A DNA stretch of 64,000 nucleotides from assembly GCF_003815975.1 (NCBI RefSeq), contig NZ_CP033932.1, forward strand, positions 5,127,501 to 5,191,500, given 5' to 3'. The stretch is from Chryseobacterium bernardetii (GTDB lineage: Bacteria; Bacteroidota; Bacteroidia; Flavobacteriales; Weeksellaceae). Each line of letters starts with the position of its first letter. Positions within the stretch are counted from its first letter, which is position 1. A program made the translations under genes and the position numbers. The notes beneath the pieces were generated by a model. It saw only the letters and a list, made by a program, of their open reading frames with translations. It was not told the DNA's origin and did no database searches. Below are positions 8,874 to 17,171 of the stretch, one piece after another.

Positions 8874-9182
8874 TTAGTCTTCTGTTTCTTCTTCATCCTC
8901 ATCATCTTCATATTGCTCCAGGTAGTAGCTGAAAGTAAAACCTTCCACTTCTTCTTCAGCATCTTCCAATGTGGTTAAAAGGTCTTCGAAGATTTCAAGC
9001 TGATCTACCGTCATATTCACAAATTCAATGTGAAGCGGCATTTCAAGGTCTCCGGTAATGGTATCGAAAAGCGCATCAAGGTTATCTCCGAAATGTTCAG
9101 GAAGCTGAACCTTTTCTTTTAATTGAGCATAGAAATCCTCATAATCGCCTATGTCTGTAAAATCTATATATACTGTCTTCAT
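8874..9182 (-). CDS. Barstar-family RNase inhibitor
   Basis: 102 residues, no signal peptide, so cytoplasmic. Matches barstar: the MKTVYIDFTDIGDYEDFY start, a helix with LPEHFGDNLDALFDTITG (the conserved 'fG.NlDAl.D.l' segment that plugs the RNase active site), then a beta/alpha C-terminal half. The tail is very acidic (EQYEDDEDEEETED). The ATG overlaps the stop of the archaemetzincin gene (ATGA). The barnase-like gene lies further upstream, so this is very likely its cognate immunity protein. Confidence 0.88.
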   Translation of the reverse strand: MKTVYIDFTDIGDYEDFYAQLKEKVQLPEHFGDNLDALFDTITGDLEMPLHIEFVNMTVDQLEIFEDLLTTLEDAEEEVEGFTFSYYLEQYEDDEDEEETED

Positions 9183-9796
9183 ATTGAACTAAATTTCCAA
9201 TTTTTACTGATTAAAAAAGTTTTGCATTTTTTGCAGAAATCCGTTTCTTCATTGGTAGGATTTTTTCCTTCCGCGGATCTCATAAAACACATTTTTTCCG
9301 GACAATGTGACAACCCTTGAGTATGCCCAAGCTCGTGAATAGCAATTTTATAAAACTGTTCATCCAAATTTTCTTTATTTAGCCTAAAGCTTGAAGCTAC
9401 ACAGGCTTTACCAGGTCTATATCCTAAGCCCATAACTCCAAAATCTTTCACTTTTCCTTTGGTAACACTGATATCTTTTGACGTGAGCCCAATGGTAATA
9501 AAATCTTCTTTTGTTTTATTGCTTAAAAACTTAATGATTGAGTCTGCTCTGTAACGGTTTCTTTCTTTATAATAGGCATTTTCCGGAAAATCTATAGCCT
9601 CAAGAACTTTAACATTGGGATATACTTTTTTAATTCCTTCTGCTACTGCTTCCACCTTTTCAGGTTTTATATCCCTGAAGGGCTGCACCAATATGGTTAT
9701 TGCAGATTTTTGTTCCGGCTCTTTCACTATTTTCTTTTCTGAGCATGAGAATATCATAAATAAACACAATGCGCATGCAAAACTTTTATTTTTCAA
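9179..9796 (-). CDS. Archaemetzincin-like zinc metalloprotease, probable lipoprotein
   Basis: 205 residues. Residues 154-172 carry the archaemetzincin motif HELGHTQGLSHCPEKMCFM: three zinc ligands (His154, His158, His164), catalytic Glu155, and Cys165/Cys170. Cys188/Cys191 (CKKC) complete the second zinc site; their spacing from the Met is two residues shorter than the published pattern as I recall it. An N-terminal signal with a lipobox-like IFSC (Cys18) suggests an outer- or inner-membrane lipoprotein, unusual for a family mostly described as cytoplasmic. It sits between barnase and barstar genes and overlaps barstar by 4 bases. Confidence 0.85.
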   Translation of the reverse strand: MKNKSFACALCLFMIFSCSEKKIVKEPEQKSAITILVQPFRDIKPEKVEAVAEGIKKVYPNVKVLEAIDFPENAYYKERNRYRADSIIKFLSNKTKEDFITIGLTSKDISVTKGKVKDFGVMGLGYRPGKACVASSFRLNKENLDEQFYKIAIHELGHTQGLSHCPEKMCFMRSAEGKNPTNEETDFCKKCKTFLISKNWKFSSI

Positions 9797-9884
9797 AATT
9801 ACTACTTATCCTAAGTTAAATGCAAATTATACTTTTTTACTTTTGATATCATACTTCAGATCTTATCATTGTAAGGAATGGCAG

Positions 9885-10400
9885 TTACTGTTTTTCAAAA
9901 CTCTTGTAATGGTTTTTAGTAAGGTAAACATCTCCATCTTGGGTATAAATAATCCGGTCTGCATTTCTTCCACCGCAATGGTAGTTAACATCAGCCTCAA
10001 AATATTTGTCTCCATCTGGTAATCTTCCTTCCCTGTTTCCGAATTTATCTCCTCCAATGGCCTTTCCTGGAAGTACATCGCAAAGATTTCCTTTTGAAGG
10101 ATTCCATCCCTGGCTTCTTGCTTCTCTTTTGGTAATATAGTAATCGGGAAGCTTATGGTTTTTCTTTACGTAGCTGATAACCGTTTTTTCTTCAGTCAGT
10201 TTTTCAATGGAAACCTGTCCTGATGAAGCTCCGGCATTATACTGATCTTCTGTGGAAGCACTGCCATAATTTACCGTTTCTGTTTTAGCTGAAGTTAGAT
10301 GATCTTTGCTCTTAATGAAATTATTATAGATATACATCACAGACATTCCGAAAAGAAGGCCAAGACATATAAAAAACACAGCTCTTGTTTTACTGTTCAT
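9885..10400 (-). CDS. Barnase-like ribonuclease with N-terminal membrane anchor
   Basis: 171 residues: transmembrane helix or uncleaved signal at 7-28, a polar linker (30-70), then a complete barnase/guanyl-RNase domain (75-171). Conserved elements: LPDYYITKREA (Lys91 = barnase Lys27), GKAIGGDKFGNREGRLP (Arg123 = Arg59), YFEADVNY (Glu135 = catalytic Glu73), GGRNADRI (Arg145 and Arg149 = Arg83 and Arg87) and KNHYKSF (His164 = catalytic His102). Cys107 and Cys142 could form a disulfide, in line with export. Predicted to act outside the cytoplasm on RNA. The gene precedes the archaemetzincin and barstar genes on the same strand. Confidence 0.9.
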   Translation of the reverse strand: MNSKTRAVFFICLGLLFGMSVMYIYNNFIKSKDHLTSAKTETVNYGSASTEDQYNAGASSGQVSIEKLTEEKTVISYVKKNHKLPDYYITKREARSQGWNPSKGNLCDVLPGKAIGGDKFGNREGRLPDGDKYFEADVNYHCGGRNADRIIYTQDGDVYLTKNHYKSFEKQ

Positions 10401-10497
10401 AGTAACGATTATTTAATGTAGCCATATATCAGTCCAGCAATATAATAATGATGAATATAACCTGCTATACTGCTAAATGAACACATTATTATACTTA

Positions 10498-11289
10498 TTA
10501 TTCTCTCCAGTCTTCAGGAATGTCGCAAACAGGGATAGGATTTATCTTATGTTTTGCTGCTTTATGCATTCTGTCAAAGATCTGGAATACTTCCTTATCT
10601 CTTCCTTCATAGTCATCAACTGTTTTAGTTCCGTATTCTTTCTGGATTTTTTCCAGTTCCGGATAGGTTGCACCAATCTGCTGTTCATCGGTACGGTCTA
10701 CATCCCAAAGCCCGTCTGTAGGAATTGCTTCCTGGATGCTTTTGATAAGATTTAGTCCTTTGGCAAGCTCATATACTTCAGTTTTATAGAGGTCTGCAAT
10801 AGGTGAAACATCTACCCCACCATCTCCATATTTTGTATAGAACCCGATTCCAAAATCTTCTACTTTATTTCCGGTTCCACAAACCAAAAGCCCGTTCAGC
10901 TGCCCATAATAATAAAGTGTAAGCATTCTAAGACGTGCTCTAGTGTTGGCAAAGGTTAAATTCTCATTAGGATATACCTCACCCTTTACATGAAAGGTTC
11001 TATAGATCTCTTCAAATGCCGGCGTCAGATCTACAGATATTATTTCTACATTTGGAAATCTGGATTTAAGATCATTCATATGGTCCTTCGCACGGTCTAT
11101 CTGGTCAGCTTTCTGGCGAATCGGCATCCCGATCAATAATGTTTTCATGCCTGTCATGGCTGCCAAAGTAGAAACCACTCCGGAATCTACTCCTCCGGAA
11201 ACTCCAATTACATATCCGTTTACTCCTGCATTTACTGCATAATCCTTTAACCACTTTACGATATGATCTATCACTTTTTGTGTCTGCAT
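10498..11289 (-). CDS. nadE: NH3-dependent NAD+ synthetase
   Basis: 263 residues; converts deamido-NAD, ATP and ammonia to NAD+. N-type ATP pyrophosphatase loop SGGVDSG at 31-37. Further family elements are FANTARLRMLTLYYYGQ, LVCGTGNKVEDFGIGFYTKYGDGGVDVSPIADLYKTEV (in two parts) and the C-terminal KHKINPIPVC. No glutaminase domain, so it uses ammonia. Lies upstream of gldB on the opposite strand; the nadE-gldB neighbourhood recurs in flavobacteria as I recall. Confidence 0.95.
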   Translation of the reverse strand: MQTQKVIDHIVKWLKDYAVNAGVNGYVIGVSGGVDSGVVSTLAAMTGMKTLLIGMPIRQKADQIDRAKDHMNDLKSRFPNVEIISVDLTPAFEEIYRTFHVKGEVYPNENLTFANTRARLRMLTLYYYGQLNGLLVCGTGNKVEDFGIGFYTKYGDGGVDVSPIADLYKTEVYELAKGLNLIKSIQEAIPTDGLWDVDRTDEQQIGATYPELEKIQKEYGTKTVDDYEGRDKEVFQIFDRMHKAAKHKINPIPVCDIPEDWRE

Positions 11290-11304
11290 CGTTTATATTT
11301 TTTT

Positions 11305-11838
11305 TTAGTCTATTCCAAATTCTCTGGGATATTTCACCATCCCTTTTCTATTTTTTAATCCGTCTTTTACCAGCTCAACTGCCATGCCATTTGCTTCCGG
11401 AATCTCAAACGGAAATGAGATCCCAAAATTACTTGTTTTTTTGTAACCAAACTTCGGATAATAATTTTCATGTCCAATCAGTATCACCGATTGGTATCCT
11501 AACTTGCGGGCAATACGATGCCCTTCCTGAATTAACTGACCTCCAACTCCCTGGTTTTGAAACTCAGGTTTTACTGAAACAGGAGCCAGTGCCAATGATT
11601 CGAATGTTTCTGAACCATTCTCAACAATTAATTTTGTAAACAGAATATGTCCGGCAAGAATGCCATTTCCGTTTTCAGCAACCAAAGATAGCTCCGGAAT
11701 AAATGCCTCAGATTTCCTTAACTTTTCAACAAGAAAATGCTCTTTATGATCACTATGTTCAATATCTCTGAAGGCTTCTTCCGTAAGTTTAAAGACTTCC
11801 TTATAATCTTTTTCCTCTTCCTGTCTTATTGTTATCAT
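11305..11838 (-). CDS. GNAT N-acetyltransferase (YhbS-like)
   Basis: 177 residues. GNAT fold: N-terminal MITIRQEEEKDYKEVFKLTEEAF, acetyl-CoA loop VKPEFQNQGVGGQLIQEG (Q/RxxGxG/A type), then VILIGHENYYPKFGYK, which is the pattern of the YhbS subgroup. Substrate unknown. Lies 15 bases upstream of nadE and 6 bases downstream of a second acetyltransferase, so likely an operon. Confidence 0.85.
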   Translation of the reverse strand: MITIRQEEEKDYKEVFKLTEEAFRDIEHSDHKEHFLVEKLRKSEAFIPELSLVAENGNGILAGHILFTKLIVENGSETFESLALAPVSVKPEFQNQGVGGQLIQEGHRIARKLGYQSVILIGHENYYPKFGYKKTSNFGISFPFEIPEANGMAVELVKDGLKNRKGMVKYPREFGID

Positions 11839-11844
11839 TGTGTA

Positions 11845-12369
11845 TTAAATATATTTTTCACGTTTCAATTCATACCAGAAACAAATACCGTCCGGTTCTT
11901 CAAATTCGCCTGTTTTCTCAAATCCCAGTTTTGTTAAAATATAGTTGGAAACTTCATGTTCAGAATGGGCGTAGGCATAAATAGCATCTGCATTCAATTC
12001 ATTAAATCCATAATCCAGAGAAGCAATCCCAGCTTCCATAGCATAACCTTTTCCCCAGGATTCGGGTAAGAAGCGATATCCCAGTTCCAGAACATTCTGG
12101 TGACCATTAGTTTCTTTGGTTAATAGTTTCAAGCCGCTCCAGCCTATCAGTAATCCACTTTCTTTTTCAATCACACCTAATCTTCCTACTCCATTCTCTT
12201 TATATTGTTGTTGGATCATCCTGATGATGTACTTAGATTCTTCAAGGTCTGTTGACACCGGTGTTCCGATATATTTCATCACATCAGGATTAGAATCCAT
12301 AAGGAAAATACGTTCTGCATCTTCTTCTTCAAGTTTCCTTAAAATGAGTCTTTGAGTTTCTATTTTCAT
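11845..12369 (-). CDS. GNAT acetyltransferase, RimJ/RimL type
   Basis: About 174 residues from the ATG at 12369, which gives the usual MKIETQRLILRKLEEED start. Upstream in-frame ATGs at 12387 and 12408 would overlap the preceding gene and add a non-conserved tail. Acetyl-CoA motif: LGYRFLPESWGKGYAMEAG, then YAYAHSEHEVSNYILTKLGFEKTGEF. The typical substrate is an amine or protein N-terminus; not predictable here. Confidence 0.85.
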   Translation of the reverse strand: MKIETQRLILRKLEEEDAERIFLMDSNPDVMKYIGTPVSTDLEESKYIIRMIQQQYKENGVGRLGVIEKESGLLIGWSGLKLLTKETNGHQNVLELGYRFLPESWGKGYAMEAGIASLDYGFNELNADAIYAYAHSEHEVSNYILTKLGFEKTGEFEEPDGICFWYELKREKYI

Positions 12370-12379
12370 ATCATTAGTT

Positions 12380-12958
12380 TTATTCATTGGTTCCAAAAAT
12401 GGTAACATCTGTCTTTAACCCTTTTTTAATATTTTCTTCTTTTATTTTATTTCCGCTTATATTTAAGGTCTGTAGAGCCACATTTCCGGAAATATCAATG
12501 TGCTGGATTTTATTATGCTCTACATTCAGTCTCCTTAAATTTTTAAGCTGAGACAGATCGATTGTTTTTAGCTGATTTAAAGATAATGTTAATTGGTCAA
12601 TTTTCGGTGTTGCTTTCAGGGAAATAGTCTCCAAAAGATTATTATCAATATACAAAGAAGTGAGGTTTTTAAGATTTTCGGCTTTAAATGATACTATTTT
12701 ACATCCTGTGCATGAAAACAGATTCAGTTTGTCCATATCTTTCAGAATAACGGAAGAAATTGCGTTATCATCCAGCATTACCATTTTTACGTTGTTAAAA
12801 AAGTGCAGATCCTCTATGGAAGTAATGCCTTTTTGAACCAAAAACAGGTTGTTTACAGCGTCTGCTTCAGACTGGCTGATTGCCTCGTCCTTATTTAAAT
12901 CAAAGTTTTCAATAACAGCCTTTTCAAGATTCTTATTTAAACTCGAGCTTTTGCGCAT
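12380..12958 (-). CDS. Leucine-rich-repeat protein, probably frameshifted from its signal peptide
   Basis: 192-residue open frame. An EF-hand/dockerin-like loop (FDLNKDEAISQSEADA, 19-34) precedes about six short leucine-rich repeats (for example NLTSLYIDNNLLETI, NLRRLNVEHNKIQHID, ALQTLNISGNKI). The internal Met start lacks any export signal. Just upstream a perfect signal peptide is present in another frame (12933-13016), so this frame most likely represents the mature part of an exported protein that lost its start by a one-base shift. Surface LRR proteins usually bind proteins. Confidence 0.7.
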   Translation of the reverse strand: MRKSSSLNKNLEKAVIENFDLNKDEAISQSEADAVNNLFLVQKGITSIEDLHFFNNVKMVMLDDNAISSVILKDMDKLNLFSCTGCKIVSFKAENLKNLTSLYIDNNLLETISLKATPKIDQLTLSLNQLKTIDLSQLKNLRRLNVEHNKIQHIDISGNVALQTLNISGNKIKEENIKKGLKTDVTIFGTNE

Positions 12959-13016
12959 GTAAAAAAACTAATCCGAAAAAGCCCGCTAGAACAGTAAATA
13001 TTTTAAATTTCATCAT
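12933..13016 (-). other. Out-of-frame signal peptide belonging to the LRR gene
   Basis: ATGATG at 13011-13016 opens a 27-codon frame, MMKFKIFTVLAGFFGLVFLH then AQKLEFK-stop, a classic signal peptide with AQ cleavage site. Removing one base in the AAAA run (12949-12952) or in TTTAAA (12936-12941) joins it smoothly to the LRR frame (AQKLEFNKNLEKAV). Either a real frameshift or a homopolymer sequencing error. Confidence 0.75.
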
Positions 13017-13035
13017 GAAATGTCTATTTAATCCT

Positions 13036-13043
13036 TATTTTTG
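13036..13043 (+). promoter_or_regulatory. -7 promoter element for gldB
   Basis: TATTTTTG, matching TAnnTTTG, 20 bases before the gldB ATG. The -33 element is not evident. Confidence 0.4.
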
Positions 13044-13062
13044 TAAACTTAATGTAAAAATA

Positions 13063-14049
13063 ATGAAGATTTTCAGATATATTGCCGTTTCTTCTGTTTT
13101 AATTGCTGGGCTTAACTCCTGTAAAAAAGAGCCTGAAAACCAATGGAAAATAGAGGTAAAAGATACCACAGAAAAAATTGAAATGACGGATATTTCTAGG
13201 GAATTTTACAATCCGGCTATTCCCTTAGATCAGTTTAAAGCTAAGTTTCCATGGTTCCAGGGAACCGTTTCTGATGCTGATTTCTCTAAAAGAAGAGCGG
13301 ATGCGGAAGAGATCAAAATTTATAAGGAAGCAATAGGGAAAATAGATCAGGCCAAACTGCAGAAAGATCTTCAGGATTTATTTTCACATATCAAACATTA
13401 CTTCCCACAGTTTAAGAGCCCAAAGGTATACCTGTTTTCATCAGCACTGCAAATGGTTCAGGATCCTATCTTTTATGATGAAAAAGGGAATCTTTTATTT
13501 ATTGATATTACCGGATTTATGGGTGATGGCAATGCTCATTACAAAGGATTGGAGCTTTACTTCCAGAAATCTATGAACCCACAGAATATTGTTCCTAAGG
13601 TTTCCCTTCTCTTTGCCGAAAATATTGTAACCGAATCTCCGGATCATCAGAAATTCATAGACCAGGTAATTCTTAACGGAAAAGTAATGATCCTTCAGGA
13701 TGCTTTCCTTCCGGACACTCCAGATTACCTGAAAATGAATTACACCCGAAAACAATATGAATGGGCCACTTACAATGAAGCCAATATCTGGAATTATTTT
13801 GTGGAAAGCAATCTGTTATTCGGAGATGATCCAAGATTGGGAGAACGTTTTATTGCTCCGGGGCCATTCTCAAAGTTCTATACTGAAATAGACAATGAGT
13901 CTTCCCCACAGATCGGTATTTTTACGGGATGGCAGATCTGTAAAGCCTATCTGAAGGAAAAGCCGGATACAAAACTTACAGCCTTCCTGAAAATGGATGC
14001 TACGCAAATTTTTAACGAATCCGGTTATAAACCCCGTGTAACAAAATAA
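13063..14049 (+). CDS. gldB: Gliding motility lipoprotein GldB
   Basis: 328 residues from the ATG at 13063. The earlier in-frame ATG at 13015 lies before a promoter-like element and adds residues that break the signal peptide. The lipoprotein signal MKIFRYIAVSSVLIAGLNSC puts the lipidated Cys at 20. Body matches GldB (REFYNPAIPLDQFKAKFPWF, LFSHIKHYFPQF, FGDDPRLGERFIAPGPFSKF, GIFTGWQICKAYL). GldB is a cell-envelope lipoprotein needed for flavobacterial gliding. A terminator follows, and gldC lies next with its own promoter. Confidence 0.93.
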   Translation: MKIFRYIAVSSVLIAGLNSCKKEPENQWKIEVKDTTEKIEMTDISREFYNPAIPLDQFKAKFPWFQGTVSDADFSKRRADAEEIKIYKEAIGKIDQAKLQKDLQDLFSHIKHYFPQFKSPKVYLFSSALQMVQDPIFYDEKGNLLFIDITGFMGDGNAHYKGLELYFQKSMNPQNIVPKVSLLFAENIVTESPDHQKFIDQVILNGKVMILQDAFLPDTPDYLKMNYTRKQYEWATYNEANIWNYFVESNLLFGDDPRLGERFIAPGPFSKFYTEIDNESSPQIGIFTGWQICKAYLKEKPDTKLTAFLKMDATQIFNESGYKPRVTK

Positions 14050-14068
14050 CCGTTATTTATACCTATAG

Positions 14069-14101
14069 AAGACTTTTTGTTCCTACAGAAAGTCTTTTTT
14101 T
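14069..14101 (+). terminator. Terminator after gldB
   Basis: Stem AAGACTTT / AAAGTCTT around a 12-base loop, followed by TTTTTT. Confidence 0.75.
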
Positions 14102-14136
14102 ATATCATTTCCTGATGAAGATAGTTTCGCAGAAAT

Positions 14137-14166
14137 TTTGGATAAGCTGAAGAAGTATTAACTTTG
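14137..14166 (+). promoter_or_regulatory. Promoter of gldC
   Basis: TTTG (14137-14140), 18 bases, TAACTTTG (14159-14166): both elements of the Bacteroidota housekeeping promoter, 20 bases before the gldC start and after the gldB terminator. Confidence 0.7.
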
Positions 14167-14186
14167 CTGAAAAATTTTAGATTGAT

Positions 14187-14510
14187 ATGAGAAAAACTCA
14201 GATTACAATAGATGTAGAGCTTGATGAAAACCACGTGCCGGAAAATATTACATGGAATGCTCAGGATGGCGGTATTGAAAAACAGGAAACCAAGGCAACC
14301 ATGATCTCTGTATGGGATGATAAAACCAGAGAAGCCTTAAGAATCGATCTTTGGACTAAAGAAATGCCTGTAGACCAGATGAAGATGTTTATCCACCAGA
14401 TTTTGATTTCTCTTGGAAACACCTACCAAAGAGCAACCGGAGAGGAAGATGTGGCACAATGGATGGAAGAAATTGCAGAAGAGTTTGCGGTAAAATCTGC
14501 TATAAAATAA
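14187..14510 (+). CDS. gldC: Gliding motility protein GldC
   Basis: 107 residues, no signal peptide. Matches GldC along its length: ITIDVELDENHVPENITWNA, then KATMISVWDDKTREALRIDLWTKEMPVDQMK in two parts, and GEEDVAQWMEEIAEEF. GldC stabilises or assists the Gld machinery in the cytoplasm or periplasm; its exact role is not settled. It follows gldB, the usual order in flavobacteria. Confidence 0.93.
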   Translation: MRKTQITIDVELDENHVPENITWNAQDGGIEKQETKATMISVWDDKTREALRIDLWTKEMPVDQMKMFIHQILISLGNTYQRATGEEDVAQWMEEIAEEFAVKSAIK

Positions 14511-14613
14511 AACGTTCACAATAAAAATGTAACAATGAAACAATTTAACAGTGGAACAATTCTAAAACATTGATAAATTGGTACACTGTTAGATTGATAA
14601 ATTATAAAATATT

Positions 14614-15753
14614 ATGAATTTTAATACCAAAGTAATTCACGGAGGGCAGCATCATGAGTCTGCAACGGGATCTGTAAATGTTCCTGTATTTTTAACCTCT
14701 ACGTTTGCACAAAAAAGCCCTGGAGTACACTCCGGATATGAATATTCAAGAGCTGCTAACCCTACAAGACAGGCGCTGGAAGATTCTTTAGCAAGCATTG
14801 AAAACGGAGCGAGAGGATTGGCTTTCGGTTCTGGTCTTGCAGCCATCGACTGTGTTTTGAAGTTATTAAACCCTGGTGATGAAGTAATTGCAGTAGATGA
14901 TCTTTATGGTGGTACTTACAGAATGTTCACCAGACTTTTTGAAAAATATCAGCTGAAGTTCACGTTCGTTAATTTTGACGATGTTTCTAAAATTGCAGAT
15001 GTAATTACAGATAAAACCAAACTGATCTGGGTAGAAACTCCAACGAACCCGCTGATGAAGTTAGTAGACATCAAAGCGGTAGTAGAAGTTGCTAAAGGAA
15101 AAGATATATTAGTAGCTGTAGACAATACTTTTGCAACTCCATATATCCAAAGACCAATTGATCTGGGAGCTGATATCGTAATGCATTCAGCAACAAAATA
15201 TTTAGGCGGGCACTCAGACGTTATTGCAGGTGCACTTATTGCTAAAGATGCAGAATTAGGTGAAAAACTTCATTTTATTCAGTTTGCAAGCGGTGGTATC
15301 TTAGGTCCTCACGATTCTTACCTTGTATTAAGAGGGATTAAAACGTTGGCATTAAGAATACAGAGACACTCGGATAATGGACTTGCTGTTGCAAAATATC
15401 TTGAAACTCATCCTGCAGTAGATAAAGTTATTTATCCCGGATTAGAATCTCACCCTCAATATGAGCTGGCAAAATCTCAGATGAAGGAATCCGGAGGAAT
15501 GGTTTCATTCACTTTCAAATCCGGAAAGAAAGAAGATGCCATCAAGTTCCTTGAAAAAGTAAGAGTATTTACTTTGGCTGAATCTTTAGGTGGTGTGGAA
15601 TCTTTAGCGAACCACCCTGCTTTAATGACCCATGCTTCTATCCCGGCTGAAAAACGTGCTGAATTGGGAATTACTGATGATCTTGTACGTTTAAGCGTTG
15701 GTATTGAAGATGCAGATGATCTTATTGCAGATCTGGAAAAAGCATTTTCTTAA
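14614..15753 (+). CDS. PLP enzyme: cystathionine gamma-synthase/lyase
   Basis: 379 residues, Cys/Met-metabolism PLP family. Visible: TKVIHGGQ start, YSRAANPTRQALEDSLASIE, phosphate-binding FGSGLAAI, PLP-stacking region AVDDLYGGTYR, the VDNTFATPYIQRP segment, PLP-lysine Lys195 in HSATKYLGGHSD, and AESLGGVESLANHPALMTHA. It could make cystathionine from O-acyl-homoserine and cysteine (metB) or cleave cystathionine to cysteine (lyase). The sequence alone does not separate them, and no other Met/Cys gene is adjacent. Confidence 0.92.
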   Translation: MNFNTKVIHGGQHHESATGSVNVPVFLTSTFAQKSPGVHSGYEYSRAANPTRQALEDSLASIENGARGLAFGSGLAAIDCVLKLLNPGDEVIAVDDLYGGTYRMFTRLFEKYQLKFTFVNFDDVSKIADVITDKTKLIWVETPTNPLMKLVDIKAVVEVAKGKDILVAVDNTFATPYIQRPIDLGADIVMHSATKYLGGHSDVIAGALIAKDAELGEKLHFIQFASGGILGPHDSYLVLRGIKTLALRIQRHSDNGLAVAKYLETHPAVDKVIYPGLESHPQYELAKSQMKESGGMVSFTFKSGKKEDAIKFLEKVRVFTLAESLGGVESLANHPALMTHASIPAEKRAELGITDDLVRLSVGIEDADDLIADLEKAFS

Positions 15754-15768
15754 GACATTAAAATAAAT

Positions 15769-15806
15769 AAAATGAGAAGGATTCAATATCTTTCTCATTT
15801 TTATTA
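15769..15806 (+). terminator. Terminator after the cystathionine enzyme gene
   Basis: Stem AAAATGAGAA / TTCTCATTTT followed by TTATT. It contains the first in-frame ATG (15772) of the downstream acetyltransferase frame, which argues that translation of that gene starts later. Confidence 0.75.
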
Positions 15807-15822
15807 TCACCACCAGACACCT

Positions 15823-16269
15823 ATGAAAAATACGAGAAAAGCAGTCATTGAAGATTTATCCCAACTGGCTGAGCTGTTTGATCAGTACAGAATATTCTAT
15901 CACAAAACGTCCGATATTCCTGCTGCTACAGATTTTCTTCAGGAAAGAATTGAAAATAAAGATTCCGAAATTTTTGTTACAGAAGAAAACGGAATTCTGA
16001 CTGGTTTTGTACAATTATACCCAATATTTTCATCTACCAGAATGCAGCGTTACTGGCTGCTGAATGATTTGTACGTTAATGCCAATCATAGAGGTAAAGG
16101 CTATTCCAAAGAACTTATTGAAAAAGCAAAAGAACTCTGCCAATCATCAAATGCCTGCGGCATCCTACTTGAAACAGGAAAAAGTAATGATGTAGGTAAT
16201 CAATTGTATCCTTCCTGCGGTTTTAAACTTTATGACTCTGTGAATTTTTATGAATGGAGCAATTCATAA
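15823..16269 (+). CDS. GNAT N-acetyltransferase
   Basis: 148 residues from the ATG at 15823, chosen because the upstream ATG lies in the previous gene's terminator stem. GNAT features: KAVIEDLSQLAELFDQYR start, LNDLYVNANHRGKGYSKELIEKA (acetyl-CoA pyrophosphate loop RGKGYS), then LETGKSNDVGNQLYPSCGFK. Substrate unknown. Confidence 0.85.
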   Translation: MKNTRKAVIEDLSQLAELFDQYRIFYHKTSDIPAATDFLQERIENKDSEIFVTEENGILTGFVQLYPIFSSTRMQRYWLLNDLYVNANHRGKGYSKELIEKAKELCQSSNACGILLETGKSNDVGNQLYPSCGFKLYDSVNFYEWSNS

Positions 16270-16382
16270 GTAACAATCAACCAATAATGAATAATACAAT
16301 ATCATAACCTAATATTTTCGTACTTAAATACGACCCGAAATCTCGTTAACACGAATATTTTAACTTATAACCCCAAAACACT

Positions 16383-16895
16383 ATGACAGATTTTCAAAAA
16401 TACATTCAAAGATACTTAGACAAGATCCCATCCGGAGATTGGTTAGCTGAACTAAAAATATCAGAAGAAAAAACAATAGGAATATATTCTAACCTAACAG
16501 AAGAGCAATCAAAATTCGCTTATGCTGAAGGCAAATGGACATTGAAAGAATTACTTCTACATTTATCCGACACAGAAAGAGTTTTCCAATACAGAATATT
16601 AGCGTTGGCCAGAGGTGATAAAAACAACCTTCCCGGATTTGACGAAAATGAATATGCAGCACGGTCTTTTGCGAATGAAAGATCACTGGAATCTTTGCTG
16701 GAAGAATACAAACTGGTAAGAAAGTCTTCACAGATTTTATTGGAAACAATGAATCCTATTGCTTTACAAAATATCGGTACTGCCAATGGCAATGAAATTT
16801 CGGCAGAAACCATAGGAAAATTAATTATCGGGCATAATTACCACCATCTGAATATTATTGAAGAAAGATATTTATCTAAATTGGGATGGATGTAA
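16383..16895 (+). CDS. DinB/YfiT-like four-helix protein
   Basis: 170 residues. DinB_2 family: KWTLKELLLHLSDTERVFQYRIL with the first metal-binding His, GFDENEYAARS, and the C-terminal GKLIIGHNYHHLNIIEERYL with further His ligands. The family are metal-dependent hydrolase-like or bacillithiol-S-transferase-like enzymes; specificity cannot be read here. Sits directly left of the REP/RAYT element. Confidence 0.85.
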   Translation: MTDFQKYIQRYLDKIPSGDWLAELKISEEKTIGIYSNLTEEQSKFAYAEGKWTLKELLLHLSDTERVFQYRILALARGDKNNLPGFDENEYAARSFANERSLESLLEEYKLVRKSSQILLETMNPIALQNIGTANGNEISAETIGKLIIGHNYHHLNIIEERYLSKLGWM

Positions 16896-16904
16896 TGAAA
16901 TAGT

Positions 16905-17134
16905 AAGTTTTGGCTAAAGCCAATGGAATTATTGTTTATTGTTGAATGGGCTAAAGCCCATTCCTATTGAATTTGATAGATAACATAAAATGATTTTTAA
17001 ATAATACAATCAGGTTTAGTTTTCATTGACGACCAAAAATACATTTATATAATTCATATATAATACATCAATAGGGACGGGCTTTAGCCTGTCTTTTAAA
17101 TTTTATACCAATCCATTGGCTTTAGCCAAAACTT
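16905..17134. repeat. Left REP/BIME-like inverted repeat
   Basis: A 23-base arm at 16905-16927 is the exact reverse complement of 17112-17134 (core TTTTGGCTAAAGCCAATGG). Inside lie a perfect hairpin GAATGGGCT-AA-AGCCCATTC (16944-16963), CCTATTGA facing TCAATAGG, and a near-perfect hairpin GACGGGCT-TT-AGCCTGTC (17076-17093). The about 100 bases in the middle are plain AT-rich sequence. Confidence 0.9.
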
Positions 17135-17171
17135 AATTAAAAAACATTATTTTTGATAAAAAACAACACAA

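Noticed and set aside
13015..13062. Longer GldB start
   Set aside because: Places residues before the lipoprotein signal and spans a TAnnTTTG promoter element.
15772..15822. Longer start for the acetyltransferase
   Set aside because: Its ATG is part of the terminator stem of the preceding gene, and the true GNAT start is at 15823.
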